Notes: a model not told the origin generated them from the letters alone. A stretch of DNA of 19,210 bases from Acidobacteriota bacterium (GCA_021810735.1 JAJZIF010000019.1:1-19210); one strand, 5' to 3'; counted from the stretch's first letter, positions 6,965-16,040 are shown. Numbers and translations are program-made.

Positions 6965-8788
6965 ATGAAGGTCATTGAAACGATGCTTGGGGGGGTGCTT
7001 GTTGTTTCCTCTCTCTTCCCCAGTGCCTCAGCCGCGCAAACGGGGGACACTGATTACGCTGTTGTCGAGACCTCTGCTGCTGCACAGAACCACTCTGGTT
7101 ACACCGTTGAGAAAAATGTCATGGTGCCGATGAGAGACGGAGTCAAACTTGCGACCGACATCTATAGACCGGCAAAGCAGAGTGTCCCGTTGCCCGGAAG
7201 ATTCCCCGTCCTAGTAGATCGGTCGCCCTACAACAAAAGCGGCATCCGTAAGGAGGGAATCTTTTTCGCTCAACACGGATACATCGTCGTTGCGCAGGAT
7301 TGTCGTGGCCGCTTTGCTTCGCAGGGACAGTTCTATCCCCTTCTGAACGAAGGAAAGGACGGCTATGACGCAATTGAGTGGGCGGCGGCCCAGCCCTGGT
7401 CGAACGGCAAGGTAGGAACAGTTGGGGCTTCCTACGGGGCTTGGACCCAATACACCGCAGCCATGCTCGCTCCTCCGCATCTTGTGGCAATGTTCCCAGT
7501 CGTTGGCGGATCGCAGTTCTTTCCGTACCCCGGCGGTGTTCCAAGTATGAATATGTCCCAATGGATTCTCTATATGGCGCAAACCAGTCAACAGGCCGAA
7601 AACCTGCCCAAAGTACGCTCTGAGCTGACAGAAACTTTTAACAATCCAAATCCATGGCTCAAACTACCTCCTGCACAGCGGGGAGAGATATTCAAACCTC
7701 TTCCCCTCTATGAAAAAATCTTTCGGGATATGTATAAGCATGCCACCCTCGATAGTTACTGGAAACAGCAGGATTTTTATCCAGCGGGATATTATCGCCA
7801 GTTTAAAGACGTGCCCATGTTTTTCATTAGCGGCTGGTACGACGGCACGGTCGGCGGGGTGATCGAGAATTTTATGCAGCTTTCGAAGATCCAGACATCG
7901 CCGAAAAAATTGATGATTGGTCCGTGGCCGCATGCCACTGGCAACTCTAACTGCGGCGAAGCCGATTTTGGATTGTCAGCCGCTGTGGACGAGCAAGCGT
8001 TGGAATTGGATTGGTTCAATCACTGGATGAGAGGGGCACCTCTTCACATCATCGACTCTGCGCCGATCCATATCTTCCGTATGGGAGGTGGAGTGGAAGG
8101 TGAACTGAAGGCTGGGAAGATCAAACCAGGAGGGGAATGGCTGTCGTTAAATGAGTGGCCGCCCGCCGGGACTCGCGCAGTCCAATTCTATCTTCAGCCT
8201 CAAGGACTACTCCGCACCTCATCCTCTGGAAACGAAGAGTCATCCTCGCTTGAAGACGATCCGTCCGACCCCGTCCCTACCCGTGGCGGCCATTTCCATG
8301 CCGAGTGCGTCCAGAATCAGGCAGCGCTTGAAAAGCGAGCCGATGTTCTCACCTTCACAACTCAGCCGTTAATCACACCGATCAGCATTGCCGGAGATGT
8401 CAAGGCGCAATTATGGATTTCCTCGACTGCCCCCGACACAGATTTTGTAGCGAAGCTTTCGGATGTCTATCCGGATGGCTACTCCATGATTATTGCGGAG
8501 GGTCAGATTCGTGCCCGCTACCGGAATGGCATGAACAATCTCACGCTAATGGCGCCCGGAACTGTGTATCGGCTCGCGCTCGATCTTGGACCCACCAGCA
8601 ATCTTTTTGAGCCCGGTCACCGTATCCGCCTGGACATCAGCAGCACTGACTTCCCCCGCCTGGAACCAAATCCAAATACGGCCGCGCCTCCAGAGCAATG
8701 GACCAACACAGTCAAAGCCCGCAACACGGTCTACTATGGCGGATCGCATACCTCCTCTTTGATCCTGCCTCTGATAAATAAACAGTGA
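6965..8788 (+). CDS. Secreted CocE/NonD-type alpha/beta hydrolase (peptidase S15 / X-Pro dipeptidyl-peptidase fold)
   Basis: Serine hydrolase of 607 residues, family of cocaine esterase, acyl-ester hydrolases and X-Pro dipeptidyl peptidases. The catalytic triad can be read: Ser156 in GASYG, Asp293 in GWYDG and His323 in WPHATG. Other family marks are MRDGVKLATDIYRP, VDRSPYNK and QDCRGRFASQG near the N-terminus and the jelly-roll PepX_C domain (about 370-600; FVAKLSDVYPDG, GHRIRLDISS). A signal peptide (residues 1-24, ending SASA) supports export. The frame is open back to 6854, but the ATG at 6965 is chosen because it begins the signal peptide and follows a purine-rich GGGGGAAG. It is divergent from the sulfatase. 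The activity could be esterase or peptidase; in a glycan locus, removal of acyl decorations is possible but unproven. Confidence 0.9.
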   Translation: MKVIETMLGGVLVVSSLFPSASAAQTGDTDYAVVETSAAAQNHSGYTVEKNVMVPMRDGVKLATDIYRPAKQSVPLPGRFPVLVDRSPYNKSGIRKEGIFFAQHGYIVVAQDCRGRFASQGQFYPLLNEGKDGYDAIEWAAAQPWSNGKVGTVGASYGAWTQYTAAMLAPPHLVAMFPVVGGSQFFPYPGGVPSMNMSQWILYMAQTSQQAENLPKVRSELTETFNNPNPWLKLPPAQRGEIFKPLPLYEKIFRDMYKHATLDSYWKQQDFYPAGYYRQFKDVPMFFISGWYDGTVGGVIENFMQLSKIQTSPKKLMIGPWPHATGNSNCGEADFGLSAAVDEQALELDWFNHWMRGAPLHIIDSAPIHIFRMGGGVEGELKAGKIKPGGEWLSLNEWPPAGTRAVQFYLQPQGLLRTSSSGNEESSSLEDDPSDPVPTRGGHFHAECVQNQAALEKRADVLTFTTQPLITPISIAGDVKAQLWISSTAPDTDFVAKLSDVYPDGYSMIIAEGQIRARYRNGMNNLTLMAPGTVYRLALDLGPTSNLFEPGHRIRLDISSTDFPRLEPNPNTAAPPEQWTNTVKARNTVYYGGSHTSSLILPLINKQ

Positions 8789-8794
8789 TTCTCG

Positions 8795-8829
8795 TTCTCG
8801 CCGCGTGGAACCCTTCGACCCCGCGAGAA
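8795..8829 (+). terminator. Inverted repeat after the CocE-type gene, weak terminator candidate
   Basis: TTCTCGC (8795-8801) and GCGAGAA (8823-8829) pair perfectly across a 21-base loop, starting seven bases after the hydrolase stop codon. There is no T-run after it, so an intrinsic terminator is doubtful. Confidence 0.2.
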
Positions 8830-8945
8830 ATCCTCGAGGACTGGGATCCCGATCCGCGCGGCGGAAAGCGGTCGGCACAACCCGACGTCGGCGCACGCTC
8901 TAACTCTGCCATTCCTGTCGCCGAGACAAACGATAAATGTTTAAT

Positions 8946-8961
8946 AATCAATCGGTTGAAT
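8946..8961. promoter_or_regulatory. Candidate LacI-type operator
   Basis: AATCAATCGGTTGAAT: twelve of sixteen positions are symmetric around a central CG step, the general look of LacI/GalR-family operators. It lies about 75 bases before the -35 box of the receptor promoter. No second copy was found and no LacI-type gene is in the window. Confidence 0.25.
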
Positions 8962-9034
8962 CCCCTGATATGCAACAGGGTTTGCCTTATCGGCGATTTA
9001 AAACAGGCTCCATGCGAATATAAACGAAAAAAAG

Positions 9035-9062
9035 TTGACAATATCTCTATCGATGCGATAGT
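9035..9062 (+). promoter_or_regulatory. Promoter of the TonB-dependent receptor
   Basis: A perfect TTGACA (9035-9040), 16-base spacer, and GATAGT (9057-9062; four of six matches to TATAAT). Transcription would start near 9070, leaving a leader of about 70 bases. The -10 box overlaps the palindrome at 9047-9061. Confidence 0.5.
9047..9061. promoter_or_regulatory. Operator-like palindrome, copy 1 (receptor promoter)
   Basis: CTATCG-ATG-CGATAG is a perfect 6-3-6 inverted repeat sitting between the -35 box and the end of the -10 box, a position suited to repression. A second copy with the same 15-base length and same outer arms is at 17806-17820 in front of the RhmD-like gene, and both are followed by TTT. 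The binding protein is unknown. Confidence 0.5.
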
Positions 9063-9140
9063 TTTATGATCCATTGAGACGGTTGCTGGAAGTTTCGATG
9101 ATTCAAAATGGATAAACTTCAATCTTGGAGAATCCACCCG

Positions 9141-12100
9141 ATGCACCGATTACTTAGTCATGTCGTGCTCCGCGGAAGCATAGCAGTACTCATACTGGCC
9201 GTTGCTGTCGCCGGCTTCGCACAGGTTGCCAGTACAGGAGCCATTTCGGGGACGGTGACGGATTCGACGGGAGCTTCGCTGCCGTCGGCAACGGTGACAA
9301 TCACCAATCAAGGTACGGGTGTTGCACGCACGGTGACCACGGATAGCACCGGTTTTTACTCGGCGGAGTCGATACCCGCAGGGACATATACAGTGACCAT
9401 ATCGAAGGACGGATTCAAGCAAAGCGTCACCCGGGATATGCACGTTGCCCCAGGTGTTCGCCGCGCGAACGATGTGACGCTGCAAGTTGGCAGCGCTTCC
9501 TCGCAGGTCACCGTTACGGCCGATGCTGTCCAGGTCAATACACAAACTTCAGAGAGCGGCGGCACGATTACTGAGAAGCAGGTTAGCAACCTGATGTTAA
9601 ATGGCAGGAACTTTCAAACTCTTGCCATCATGGTTCCCGGCGTCAGCAGTACCGTCGGCGCGAATTCTCTGACAGGAGGCGGGATCAACGGCTCGACGAC
9701 GCTGATCATCAACGGACAGGGCGTGGAATACACCACCTATAACATTGACGGCATTTACGATGTCAACACCGGCAATCTATCCAACGTTGATATTTTGCCG
9801 ATCGTGGATGGCATCGCTGAGTTTCGAGTTCTCAAAGACAATTACAGCGCGAAATATGGAATCGGAGCCGCTCAGATTATGGTTGAGACCAAAAGCGGAA
9901 CGGATACATTTCACGGTTCCGCATGGGACTATTTGCGCAACAATGCTTTCGATGCCAACAACTACTTCACGACCGCCACGCAGCCACTCCACCAGAACAT
10001 CTTCGGTTACACGCTTGGCGGCCCATTCATCATTCCCAAAATCTACAACACGAAACGGGACAAGAAGTCCTTCGGATTTGCCTCGAATCAGTGGTACCTG
10101 ATCAGCGCCGGACAAGTTGTCCGTGGCGCACTGTTCCCCCAGGCAATGCGAAATGGGGACTTTAGCGCCAGCCCCACGCTGACAGGCAACCTTACTTTGG
10201 ACGCGCACAGCCAGGCGCTGTTGGCATCGGAGGGAAAAAGCAACTGTATCGCGGGCCCGAAAACCCTGAACCCTGCCTGCTTCGACCCGGTTGCGGTAGC
10301 CCTTATGAATGCATATTGGCCACTCCCCAACAATCCATCTGGAGGCTTCCTCAACTATCTCAATCAAGGGAGCGAGACAACGAATCAAAGCGACTCCCAA
10401 TATCGCCTGGACCAATATGTCAATGGCAATAATCTGTTGACGGGACGTTTTATGTACGAACAAGTGGACAACCATTTTCCGGATGGCCTCGGTTTAGGCA
10501 ACAATCCTACGCCCTTGATTCCGGAGATCGAATACACGACAGGCTTCAATGGAATGGTTCGTCTGACTACGACCTTCACGCCGAACGTCTTGAACACGGT
10601 TAGTTTGGCCGAGACCTATACCAAGGCAGATCTCCTCGAAAACGCGCCGCTTCCTGCTGGGATTCACATAATACAGTCATTTCCGGGGGCGGATCCACTG
10701 AATCGTATGCCGAACATCAGCTTGTCGCGAGGATGGTCTGGAAACGGTCCAGGCGATCTGCCGATCTATGCCAGCGACGGAGAAGGAATCGCATCCGACG
10801 ATGCAAGTTGGGTGAAAGGGAACCATGTCCTGCAAGCGGGCGCCTTGTATATCTTCGGTATTAAGCGGCAGAATGCCTTCAGCAATCCTATGGGCAACTT
10901 CAGCTTCAGCGGAGTGCATACCGGGGATCCGGCCGCCGACTATCTCCTTGGACTCGACGCCACGTATTCGCAGGTGAATCAGCAAAGGCGCGTATATGGC
11001 CACTATCGCCAAGGAGAGGCCTATGTACAGGACGACTGGCGGGTAAGTCCACGGTTGACGCTGAACTTGGGCGTGCGCTGGCAGTATTTCTCCAGCGATA
11101 CCGCGAGCGGCGACGAAGTCACAGGTTTCTCGCCCACGCTCTATAACCCGGCGCAGGCGCCTGTCGTAAATGTAAATGGAAGCCTGGTAATCAACAGATC
11201 AAATGTTCCATTGAATTCGGCTGGTCAACCTGCCAATCTTTTGAATGGCATCATTTTCGCCGGACAAAATGGGGTTCCCAGTGGTTTTTTTATTCCCAAG
11301 AAGCTGAATTTCGGTCCGCGGGTCGGCTTTGCATACGATCTCAGCGGGAACGGAACGACTTCGATACGAGGCGGGTATGGAATCGTATATTCCAGAGATG
11401 CGCTGGCCCAGCTCAATGCGGCGTACGGGCAAAATCCTCCTTACGTAAAAAGTGCAAACATCCTGAACAGTCTGCTCAGCGACGCAACGGCCGGCACTCC
11501 GAAAGCACCAACCACACAAAGCATGAATGTGATTCCACCTAGTTTCACGCCCGTACAAATTCAAACCTATAGCTTGACCCTTGAACATCAGCTCGCGCCT
11601 AGCATGGTTGCACAAGTTGCCTATGTAGGTAGCCAGGGCCGCCATCTGGAAGCGACGGGCTTCAACGAAAACTTTTCGCTCCCTGTGACCACCCCCAGTG
11701 CCGGCAATTGTTTGCCCGCGGGGCAAGTACCATCCGCTTCCTATGACTTCGACCCTTGTATCAATGCCGGAATAGCGTCTCCCGATCACACGCGGCCTTA
11801 TCAAGGCTACAGCAACATCAATACAGAGTATGACGAAGGCAGTTCTAACTACAATTCCTTGCAAACCGGACTGATATACAGAACCAACAGCACCCAGGTC
11901 AATGTAGCATATACCTACAGTAAATCTCTGGGAACCATTGGCTCCCACACTGGCGGATCGCCGGTCGGAGCGGTTGTCCAGAATCCCCGCAACGTGGCGG
12001 CAGAGTACGGTCCGCCGGACTATGATTTCACCCATGACCTGACCGGCACATGGGTCTACAACCTTCCATTCTTCCAGCACGACAGCAAGATGCTGGCACA

Positions 12101-12530
12101 AACTCTGGGAAATTGGACCTTTGCTGGCTTAGCTTTGTATCAAAGCGGTTTTGCGTTTAGTCCAGGTCTGGTCACAAATACCGCTGGCCTGGCAATACGC
12201 CCGAACCAGGTGGCGCCTATACACACGATAGGGAAGCTAAATGAATGGTTCAGCACGAATTCGTTCGCTGCTCCAAAATATGGCTTCTTCGGTGATGCAA
12301 GCAACGGCACGATCCGCGGCCCACACCAGATATCTTTCAATGTAGCGCTCTACAAAACGTTTCCAATCAAAAGCCGCCTCGACTTGCAGTTTCGCGCTGA
12401 AGCGTTCAACGTAGCGAACCACCCTAACTTCAACAATGTATCCACTAGCCTTGGCGCGGGAAATTTCGGGCATGTTACAAGCGCCCTCGATCCGCGCATA
12501 CTGGAGTTCGCAATGAAGCTTGTCTATTGA
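9141..12530 (+). CDS. Oar-like TonB-dependent receptor with carboxypeptidase-regulatory domain
   Basis: Outer-membrane receptor of 1129 residues expected to import a ligand using TonB/ExbBD energy. A signal peptide covers about residues 1-27 (LRGSIAVLILAVAVAGFA). A carboxypeptidase-regulatory-like beta-sandwich follows (about 32-110; GAISGTVTDSTGA, VTITNQGTG, AGTYTVTI), then the plug (about 125-235; LMLNGRNFQTLAIMVPGV) and a long beta-barrel with repeated outer-membrane patterns (YVQDDWRVSPRLTLNLGVRW, FRAEAFNVANHPNF) ending in Tyr. This architecture is typical of the expanded receptor families of Acidobacteriota, where no SusD lipoprotein accompanies it. ATG at 9141 is preferred because GGAG lies ten bases upstream; an in-frame ATG at 9108 would add 11 residues. 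Its own promoter/operator lies at 9035-9062. The ligand is inferred to be a rhamnose-containing oligosaccharide from its neighbours only. Confidence 0.92.
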   Translation: MHRLLSHVVLRGSIAVLILAVAVAGFAQVASTGAISGTVTDSTGASLPSATVTITNQGTGVARTVTTDSTGFYSAESIPAGTYTVTISKDGFKQSVTRDMHVAPGVRRANDVTLQVGSASSQVTVTADAVQVNTQTSESGGTITEKQVSNLMLNGRNFQTLAIMVPGVSSTVGANSLTGGGINGSTTLIINGQGVEYTTYNIDGIYDVNTGNLSNVDILPIVDGIAEFRVLKDNYSAKYGIGAAQIMVETKSGTDTFHGSAWDYLRNNAFDANNYFTTATQPLHQNIFGYTLGGPFIIPKIYNTKRDKKSFGFASNQWYLISAGQVVRGALFPQAMRNGDFSASPTLTGNLTLDAHSQALLASEGKSNCIAGPKTLNPACFDPVAVALMNAYWPLPNNPSGGFLNYLNQGSETTNQSDSQYRLDQYVNGNNLLTGRFMYEQVDNHFPDGLGLGNNPTPLIPEIEYTTGFNGMVRLTTTFTPNVLNTVSLAETYTKADLLENAPLPAGIHIIQSFPGADPLNRMPNISLSRGWSGNGPGDLPIYASDGEGIASDDASWVKGNHVLQAGALYIFGIKRQNAFSNPMGNFSFSGVHTGDPAADYLLGLDATYSQVNQQRRVYGHYRQGEAYVQDDWRVSPRLTLNLGVRWQYFSSDTASGDEVTGFSPTLYNPAQAPVVNVNGSLVINRSNVPLNSAGQPANLLNGIIFAGQNGVPSGFFIPKKLNFGPRVGFAYDLSGNGTTSIRGGYGIVYSRDALAQLNAAYGQNPPYVKSANILNSLLSDATAGTPKAPTTQSMNVIPPSFTPVQIQTYSLTLEHQLAPSMVAQVAYVGSQGRHLEATGFNENFSLPVTTPSAGNCLPAGQVPSASYDFDPCINAGIASPDHTRPYQGYSNINTEYDEGSSNYNSLQTGLIYRTNSTQVNVAYTYSKSLGTIGSHTGGSPVGAVVQNPRNVAAEYGPPDYDFTHDLTGTWVYNLPFFQHDSKMLAQTLGNWTFAGLALYQSGFAFSPGLVTNTAGLAIRPNQVAPIHTIGKLNEWFSTNSFAAPKYGFFGDASNGTIRGPHQISFNVALYKTFPIKSRLDLQFRAEAFNVANHPNFNNVSTSLGAGNFGHVTSALDPRILEFAMKLVY

Positions 12531-12541
12531 TGGCTGCCTTT

Positions 12542-12557
12542 ACCGCGCGACTGCGGT
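12542..12557 (+). terminator. Possible terminator after the receptor gene
   Basis: ACCGC-6-GCGGT hairpin starting 12 bases after the receptor stop and followed by the pyrimidine-rich CTACGATTTCTTCT. The stem is short. A second small hairpin, CTCGC/GCGAG, lies at 12609-12624. Confidence 0.3.
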
Positions 12558-12723
12558 CTACGATTTCTTCTATCACCGGCGGGTCTCCATTTTTCCAACA
12601 ATCTGGCACTCGCTTCCGGGCGAGCTTCATTCCTTCCTGCTTCTAACATGAGAGATCCATCCTAGAACGGAAAGTCCCTCCGAAGAGGCTGCCTGTTCTA
12701 CAATAAAATAACGATGGAGGGTT

Positions 12724-15700
12724 ATGAATCGGCGAGAAGCAATCCAACTGATGATTATTGCCGGACTTGCGAGTGATGCTACGCTCTTGAGTCAGTCGGT
12801 ACATCCGGCGGCGCTGCCGGGATCGACGAGCCTGCGGACCACCCGCCTTCGCTGTGAATATCGGACCGATCCATTCGGGATCGATGTAACCAGACCGAGG
12901 CTTAGCTGGATACTGGAGAGTACAGATGTAGGCCAGCGCAATCTTCGACAGAGTGCGTATCACATCCTTGTAGCCAGCAGCCTTGAAGGATTGGAAAGCG
13001 GCCGAGGCGATTTGTGGGACTCCGGAAAGGTCCTTTCCGGGACTTCCATCCAGATCGAGTACGCTGGAAAACCCTTAGCCTCTCGAATGCGCGCTTGGTG
13101 GAAAGTCAAGGTATGGGATCAGGCTGGACAAAGCTCTGCGTGGAGTCAGCCGGCTGCCTGGTCCATGGGTTTACTCGACCCCACGGATTGGCAGGCGAAG
13201 TGGATAGGTCTCGATGGCGGCGCTGGCATAGCCGAGGAAATCGAAGACGCGCACTGGATTTCGTCCAGCGATCCTGGGAACGGACCTCGCTCCTTCCAAG
13301 GCATTTTCAATGTACCGACAGACAATCCAGTCAGTTCCGGGATCATGATGATCACCGGCTCGAATGCAATCACAGTTTTCGTCAATGGTACTAAGATTTC
13401 GTCCGCGGCAGGCCGCTCGACGCCCCAACTGGTGGCGGCTGATATCACATCGACATTGCATGTCGGGGACAACTTTGTAGCTGTCGCCATCGAACCTGGT
13501 TCCTCCCAACTCCCTCCGCGTATCATCGGCGGCCTTACCCTGGATCTCGCCGACGGAACAATACTCCATCTTCGCACCGGCGAGAATTGGAAGGTTTCCG
13601 ATAGAGAGGCAACCGAAGTTCCTGAGCGAGGCTTGAACGATGCTGGATGGTCAACGGCTCATGTCGTCGATCTACCGGTCCCAGATGCTTTGCCTCCGGT
13701 ACGAACCAGACTTCCGGCACGCTTGCTGCGCAAGGAATTTAAACTGAGCGGGCAAGTTCGCCGCGCTACAGCCTACATCAGCGGAGTAGGCGTGTACGAG
13801 CTATATATTAACGGGCGACAAATCAGCGACGAAGTTCTTGCGCCTAACCTAAGCGATTACGATAAGCGAGTCTATTATCGAACGCATGACGTTTCGGAAT
13901 TTCTGCAAACGGGTTCCAATGCAGTTGGCGTGTTTTTAGGAAATGGACGGTATTTCTCACTGAGAAACTACATTCCACATACGCAAACCTTCGGATATCC
14001 GAAGTTGATCCTGCAAATCGAGATTGAATTCGAGAATGGTTCCACACAGATACTTTTTAGCAATGACACATGGAAGATAACATCGGACGGCCCGATTCGC
14101 GCAAACAATGAATACGATGGCGAAGAATACGACGCGCGGCTGGAACTCGATGGGTGGAACCAGGTAGCTTATTCGGATGCCGCCTGGCAAGCAGCGGAGT
14201 TGGTGGATGCTCCCACCGGACGGCTTTCGGCGCAAATGAATGGACCAATACGAGTAGTTCATGAGATGAAACCCGTGAAGATCACCCAGCCGCGACCGGG
14301 AGTCTATGTTTTCGATATGGGGCAAAATATGGTTGGCTGGTGCCGCATGCACGTCGCGGGAACTAGAGGAACACGCATCCGCTTGCGACACGCGGAGACG
14401 CTGCGCGACGACGGAATGCTGTATACGGACAACCTCCGCAGTGCTCGAGCAACAGATATATATGTGCTCCGCGGCTCAGTTGCCGAGTCGTATCAGCCCA
14501 GATTCACATATCACGGGTTTCGCTATGTTGAGCTCACAGGGTTCCCCGGCACGCCTACACTCTCCACGATAGTAGGACAGGTAGTCCACGATGCGCTTGA
14601 CCAGCACGCGGATTTCGTGACTTCAAACGATCTGCTGAACCACATCTATAAGAATGTCCTATGGGGAGTCAAGGGAAACTACCGTAGCATCCCCAGCGAC
14701 TGTCCACAGCGGGATGAGCGGCAAGGGTGGCTTGGCGATCGTTCCTCTGAAAGCAAGGGCGAAACATTTATGTTCGATGTGAGCTCATTTTACACAAAGT
14801 GGATTGCGGACATTGAGGACTCAATGACCCCACAAGGGGCTTTGGATGACGTTGCCCCCGGCTATTGGAAATTTTATAGCGATGATGTGACATGGCCGGC
14901 GACATTTATTATCGTTGCTGCGGCCATTCACGAGCAATATGGAGACCGCAGGATCATCCAGGATCATTATCCTGCCATGAAACGTTGGATGGATTATATG
15001 ACCGCGCAGATCAAGGACGATCTAATGCCACGCGATACCTATGGAGACTGGTGCGTGCCGCCGGAATCTCTCACGTTGATCCACAGCAAGGATCCCGCAC
15101 GGCTGACGAGTCCAGAGGTCCTTGGAACTACATACTTTTATTACTTATTGCGACTTATGTCGCAATTTGCGGTCGTCGCCGGGAGACTCGCCGACCAGCA
15201 GGAATTCGACAAATTGGCTGATCGAGTTAACTCCGCGTTCAACGCGAAGTACTTTCATGCGGACACCAATACCTATGCAAATGGTTCCCAGACTTCAAGT
15301 ATTCTTCCTCTTGCGTTTGGCATGGTGCCGGAAGCGCACCGGATCGCTGTGGCAACCGCGCTCGCACAAAACATCCGATTGAAAACCGACTCCCATATCG
15401 GTACCGGACTGATTGGAACCCAATGGATCATGCGCACGCTCAGCCACAATGGCTACGCCGATCTCGCATACCAAATTGCGACGCAAAACACATATCCGAG
15501 CTGGGGCTACATGATTGGAAGAGGTGCAACCACAATTTGGGAGCTATGGAACGGAGATACTGCGGACCCCGCCATGAATTCCAGGAATCACCTGATGCTG
15601 GTTGGGGATTTAGCGATCTGGCTCTATGAGAATCTGGCTGGAATGAGAGCAGATCTTAATGATCCGGGATTCAAGCACATCATCATTCAACCAACTGTCG

Positions 15701-15975
15701 CTGGCGATCTGCGATTTGTGCGAGCGTCACATGATTCTCCGCACGGAAAGATCGCGATCGCATGGGAACGTGCTAACAGTCGGTTTACATTAAATGTTTC
15801 CATTCCTGCAAATACCACGGCGACTGTCTACGTGCCTGCGAAGGAGAGGAAGTTAGTCAGGGAAGGCGGACACAATGTCATACATTCGAATGGAGTGCGG
15901 TTCTCGCGGATGGAAAACGGCGCAGCAGTGTATAAGGTCGGCTCTGGAAGCTATTCTTTCACTTCGTCGATATAG
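12724..15975 (+). CDS. GH78 alpha-L-rhamnosidase, exported
   Basis: Inverting glycoside hydrolase that releases terminal alpha-L-rhamnose; 1083 residues. Domains read from the N-terminus: a Tat-like leader MNRREAIQLMIIAG, a fibronectin-like domain (about 40-150; TRPRLSWILES, WWKVKVWD), an inserted beta-domain (about 180-290), the rhamnosidase N-terminal lectin-like domain (about 340-505; YINGRQISDEVLAP), the concanavalin-like domain (about 514-620; VFDMGQNMVGW), the alpha/alpha-barrel (about 625-990) and a C-terminal beta-sandwich. Catalytic-region marks are DCPQRDERQGWLGD, where Glu665 is the expected general acid, and TIWELWNG, where Glu940 is the expected base, followed by NSRNH. GGAGG is four bases before the start. 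It follows the receptor in the same direction with a 193-base gap, so it probably has its own promoter or shares the receptor's transcript. Confidence 0.94.
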   Translation: MNRREAIQLMIIAGLASDATLLSQSVHPAALPGSTSLRTTRLRCEYRTDPFGIDVTRPRLSWILESTDVGQRNLRQSAYHILVASSLEGLESGRGDLWDSGKVLSGTSIQIEYAGKPLASRMRAWWKVKVWDQAGQSSAWSQPAAWSMGLLDPTDWQAKWIGLDGGAGIAEEIEDAHWISSSDPGNGPRSFQGIFNVPTDNPVSSGIMMITGSNAITVFVNGTKISSAAGRSTPQLVAADITSTLHVGDNFVAVAIEPGSSQLPPRIIGGLTLDLADGTILHLRTGENWKVSDREATEVPERGLNDAGWSTAHVVDLPVPDALPPVRTRLPARLLRKEFKLSGQVRRATAYISGVGVYELYINGRQISDEVLAPNLSDYDKRVYYRTHDVSEFLQTGSNAVGVFLGNGRYFSLRNYIPHTQTFGYPKLILQIEIEFENGSTQILFSNDTWKITSDGPIRANNEYDGEEYDARLELDGWNQVAYSDAAWQAAELVDAPTGRLSAQMNGPIRVVHEMKPVKITQPRPGVYVFDMGQNMVGWCRMHVAGTRGTRIRLRHAETLRDDGMLYTDNLRSARATDIYVLRGSVAESYQPRFTYHGFRYVELTGFPGTPTLSTIVGQVVHDALDQHADFVTSNDLLNHIYKNVLWGVKGNYRSIPSDCPQRDERQGWLGDRSSESKGETFMFDVSSFYTKWIADIEDSMTPQGALDDVAPGYWKFYSDDVTWPATFIIVAAAIHEQYGDRRIIQDHYPAMKRWMDYMTAQIKDDLMPRDTYGDWCVPPESLTLIHSKDPARLTSPEVLGTTYFYYLLRLMSQFAVVAGRLADQQEFDKLADRVNSAFNAKYFHADTNTYANGSQTSSILPLAFGMVPEAHRIAVATALAQNIRLKTDSHIGTGLIGTQWIMRTLSHNGYADLAYQIATQNTYPSWGYMIGRGATTIWELWNGDTADPAMNSRNHLMLVGDLAIWLYENLAGMRADLNDPGFKHIIIQPTVAGDLRFVRASHDSPHGKIAIAWERANSRFTLNVSIPANTTATVYVPAKERKLVREGGHNVIHSNGVRFSRMENGAAVYKVGSGSYSFTSSI

Positions 15976-16024
15976 CCCCCCTTATAGTTGGACAAGACCG
16001 TTGCAGCGATCACACTGGAGGTCT

Positions 16025-16040
16025 TAAGAAAAGATTCTTA
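16025..16040. other. AT-rich hairpin between GH78 and the MBL-like gene
   Basis: TAAGAA-AAGA-TTCTTA, a perfect 6-bp stem with a four-base loop, 50 bases after the GH78 stop and 64 bases before the next start. It is followed by an AT-rich stretch rather than a T-run. It could be a weak terminator or a binding site; the sequence does not decide. Confidence 0.3.

Larger units (their letters stand above)
8789..9140. other. 352-base non-coding region upstream of the TonB-dependent receptor
   Basis: No convincing gene. From left to right it holds a 7-bp inverted repeat (8795-8829), a perfect TCCTCGAGGA palindrome (8831-8840), a LacI-like imperfect palindrome (8946-8961), and a promoter with an overlapping operator-like palindrome (9035-9062). 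Base composition becomes AT-rich from about 8930 onward, as expected of a control region. A 94-codon frame starting with GTG at 8785 runs through it but crosses these elements and resembles no known protein. Confidence 0.7.

Noticed and set aside
8785..9069. 94-codon plus-strand frame starting with GTG overlapping the CocE-type stop
   Set aside because: The 4-base overlap looks tempting, but the frame runs through the palindromes and promoter of the receptor, has no ribosome-binding site of its own that I can see and no family resemblance.
9099..9116. Five-codon leader ORF in the receptor 5' region
   Set aside because: No ribosome-binding site at a suitable distance and no sign of an attenuator; such short frames are common by chance.
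11199..12101. 300-codon minus-strand frame inside the receptor gene
   Set aside because: Antisense to the conserved beta-barrel region and similar to no known family; a coding shadow.
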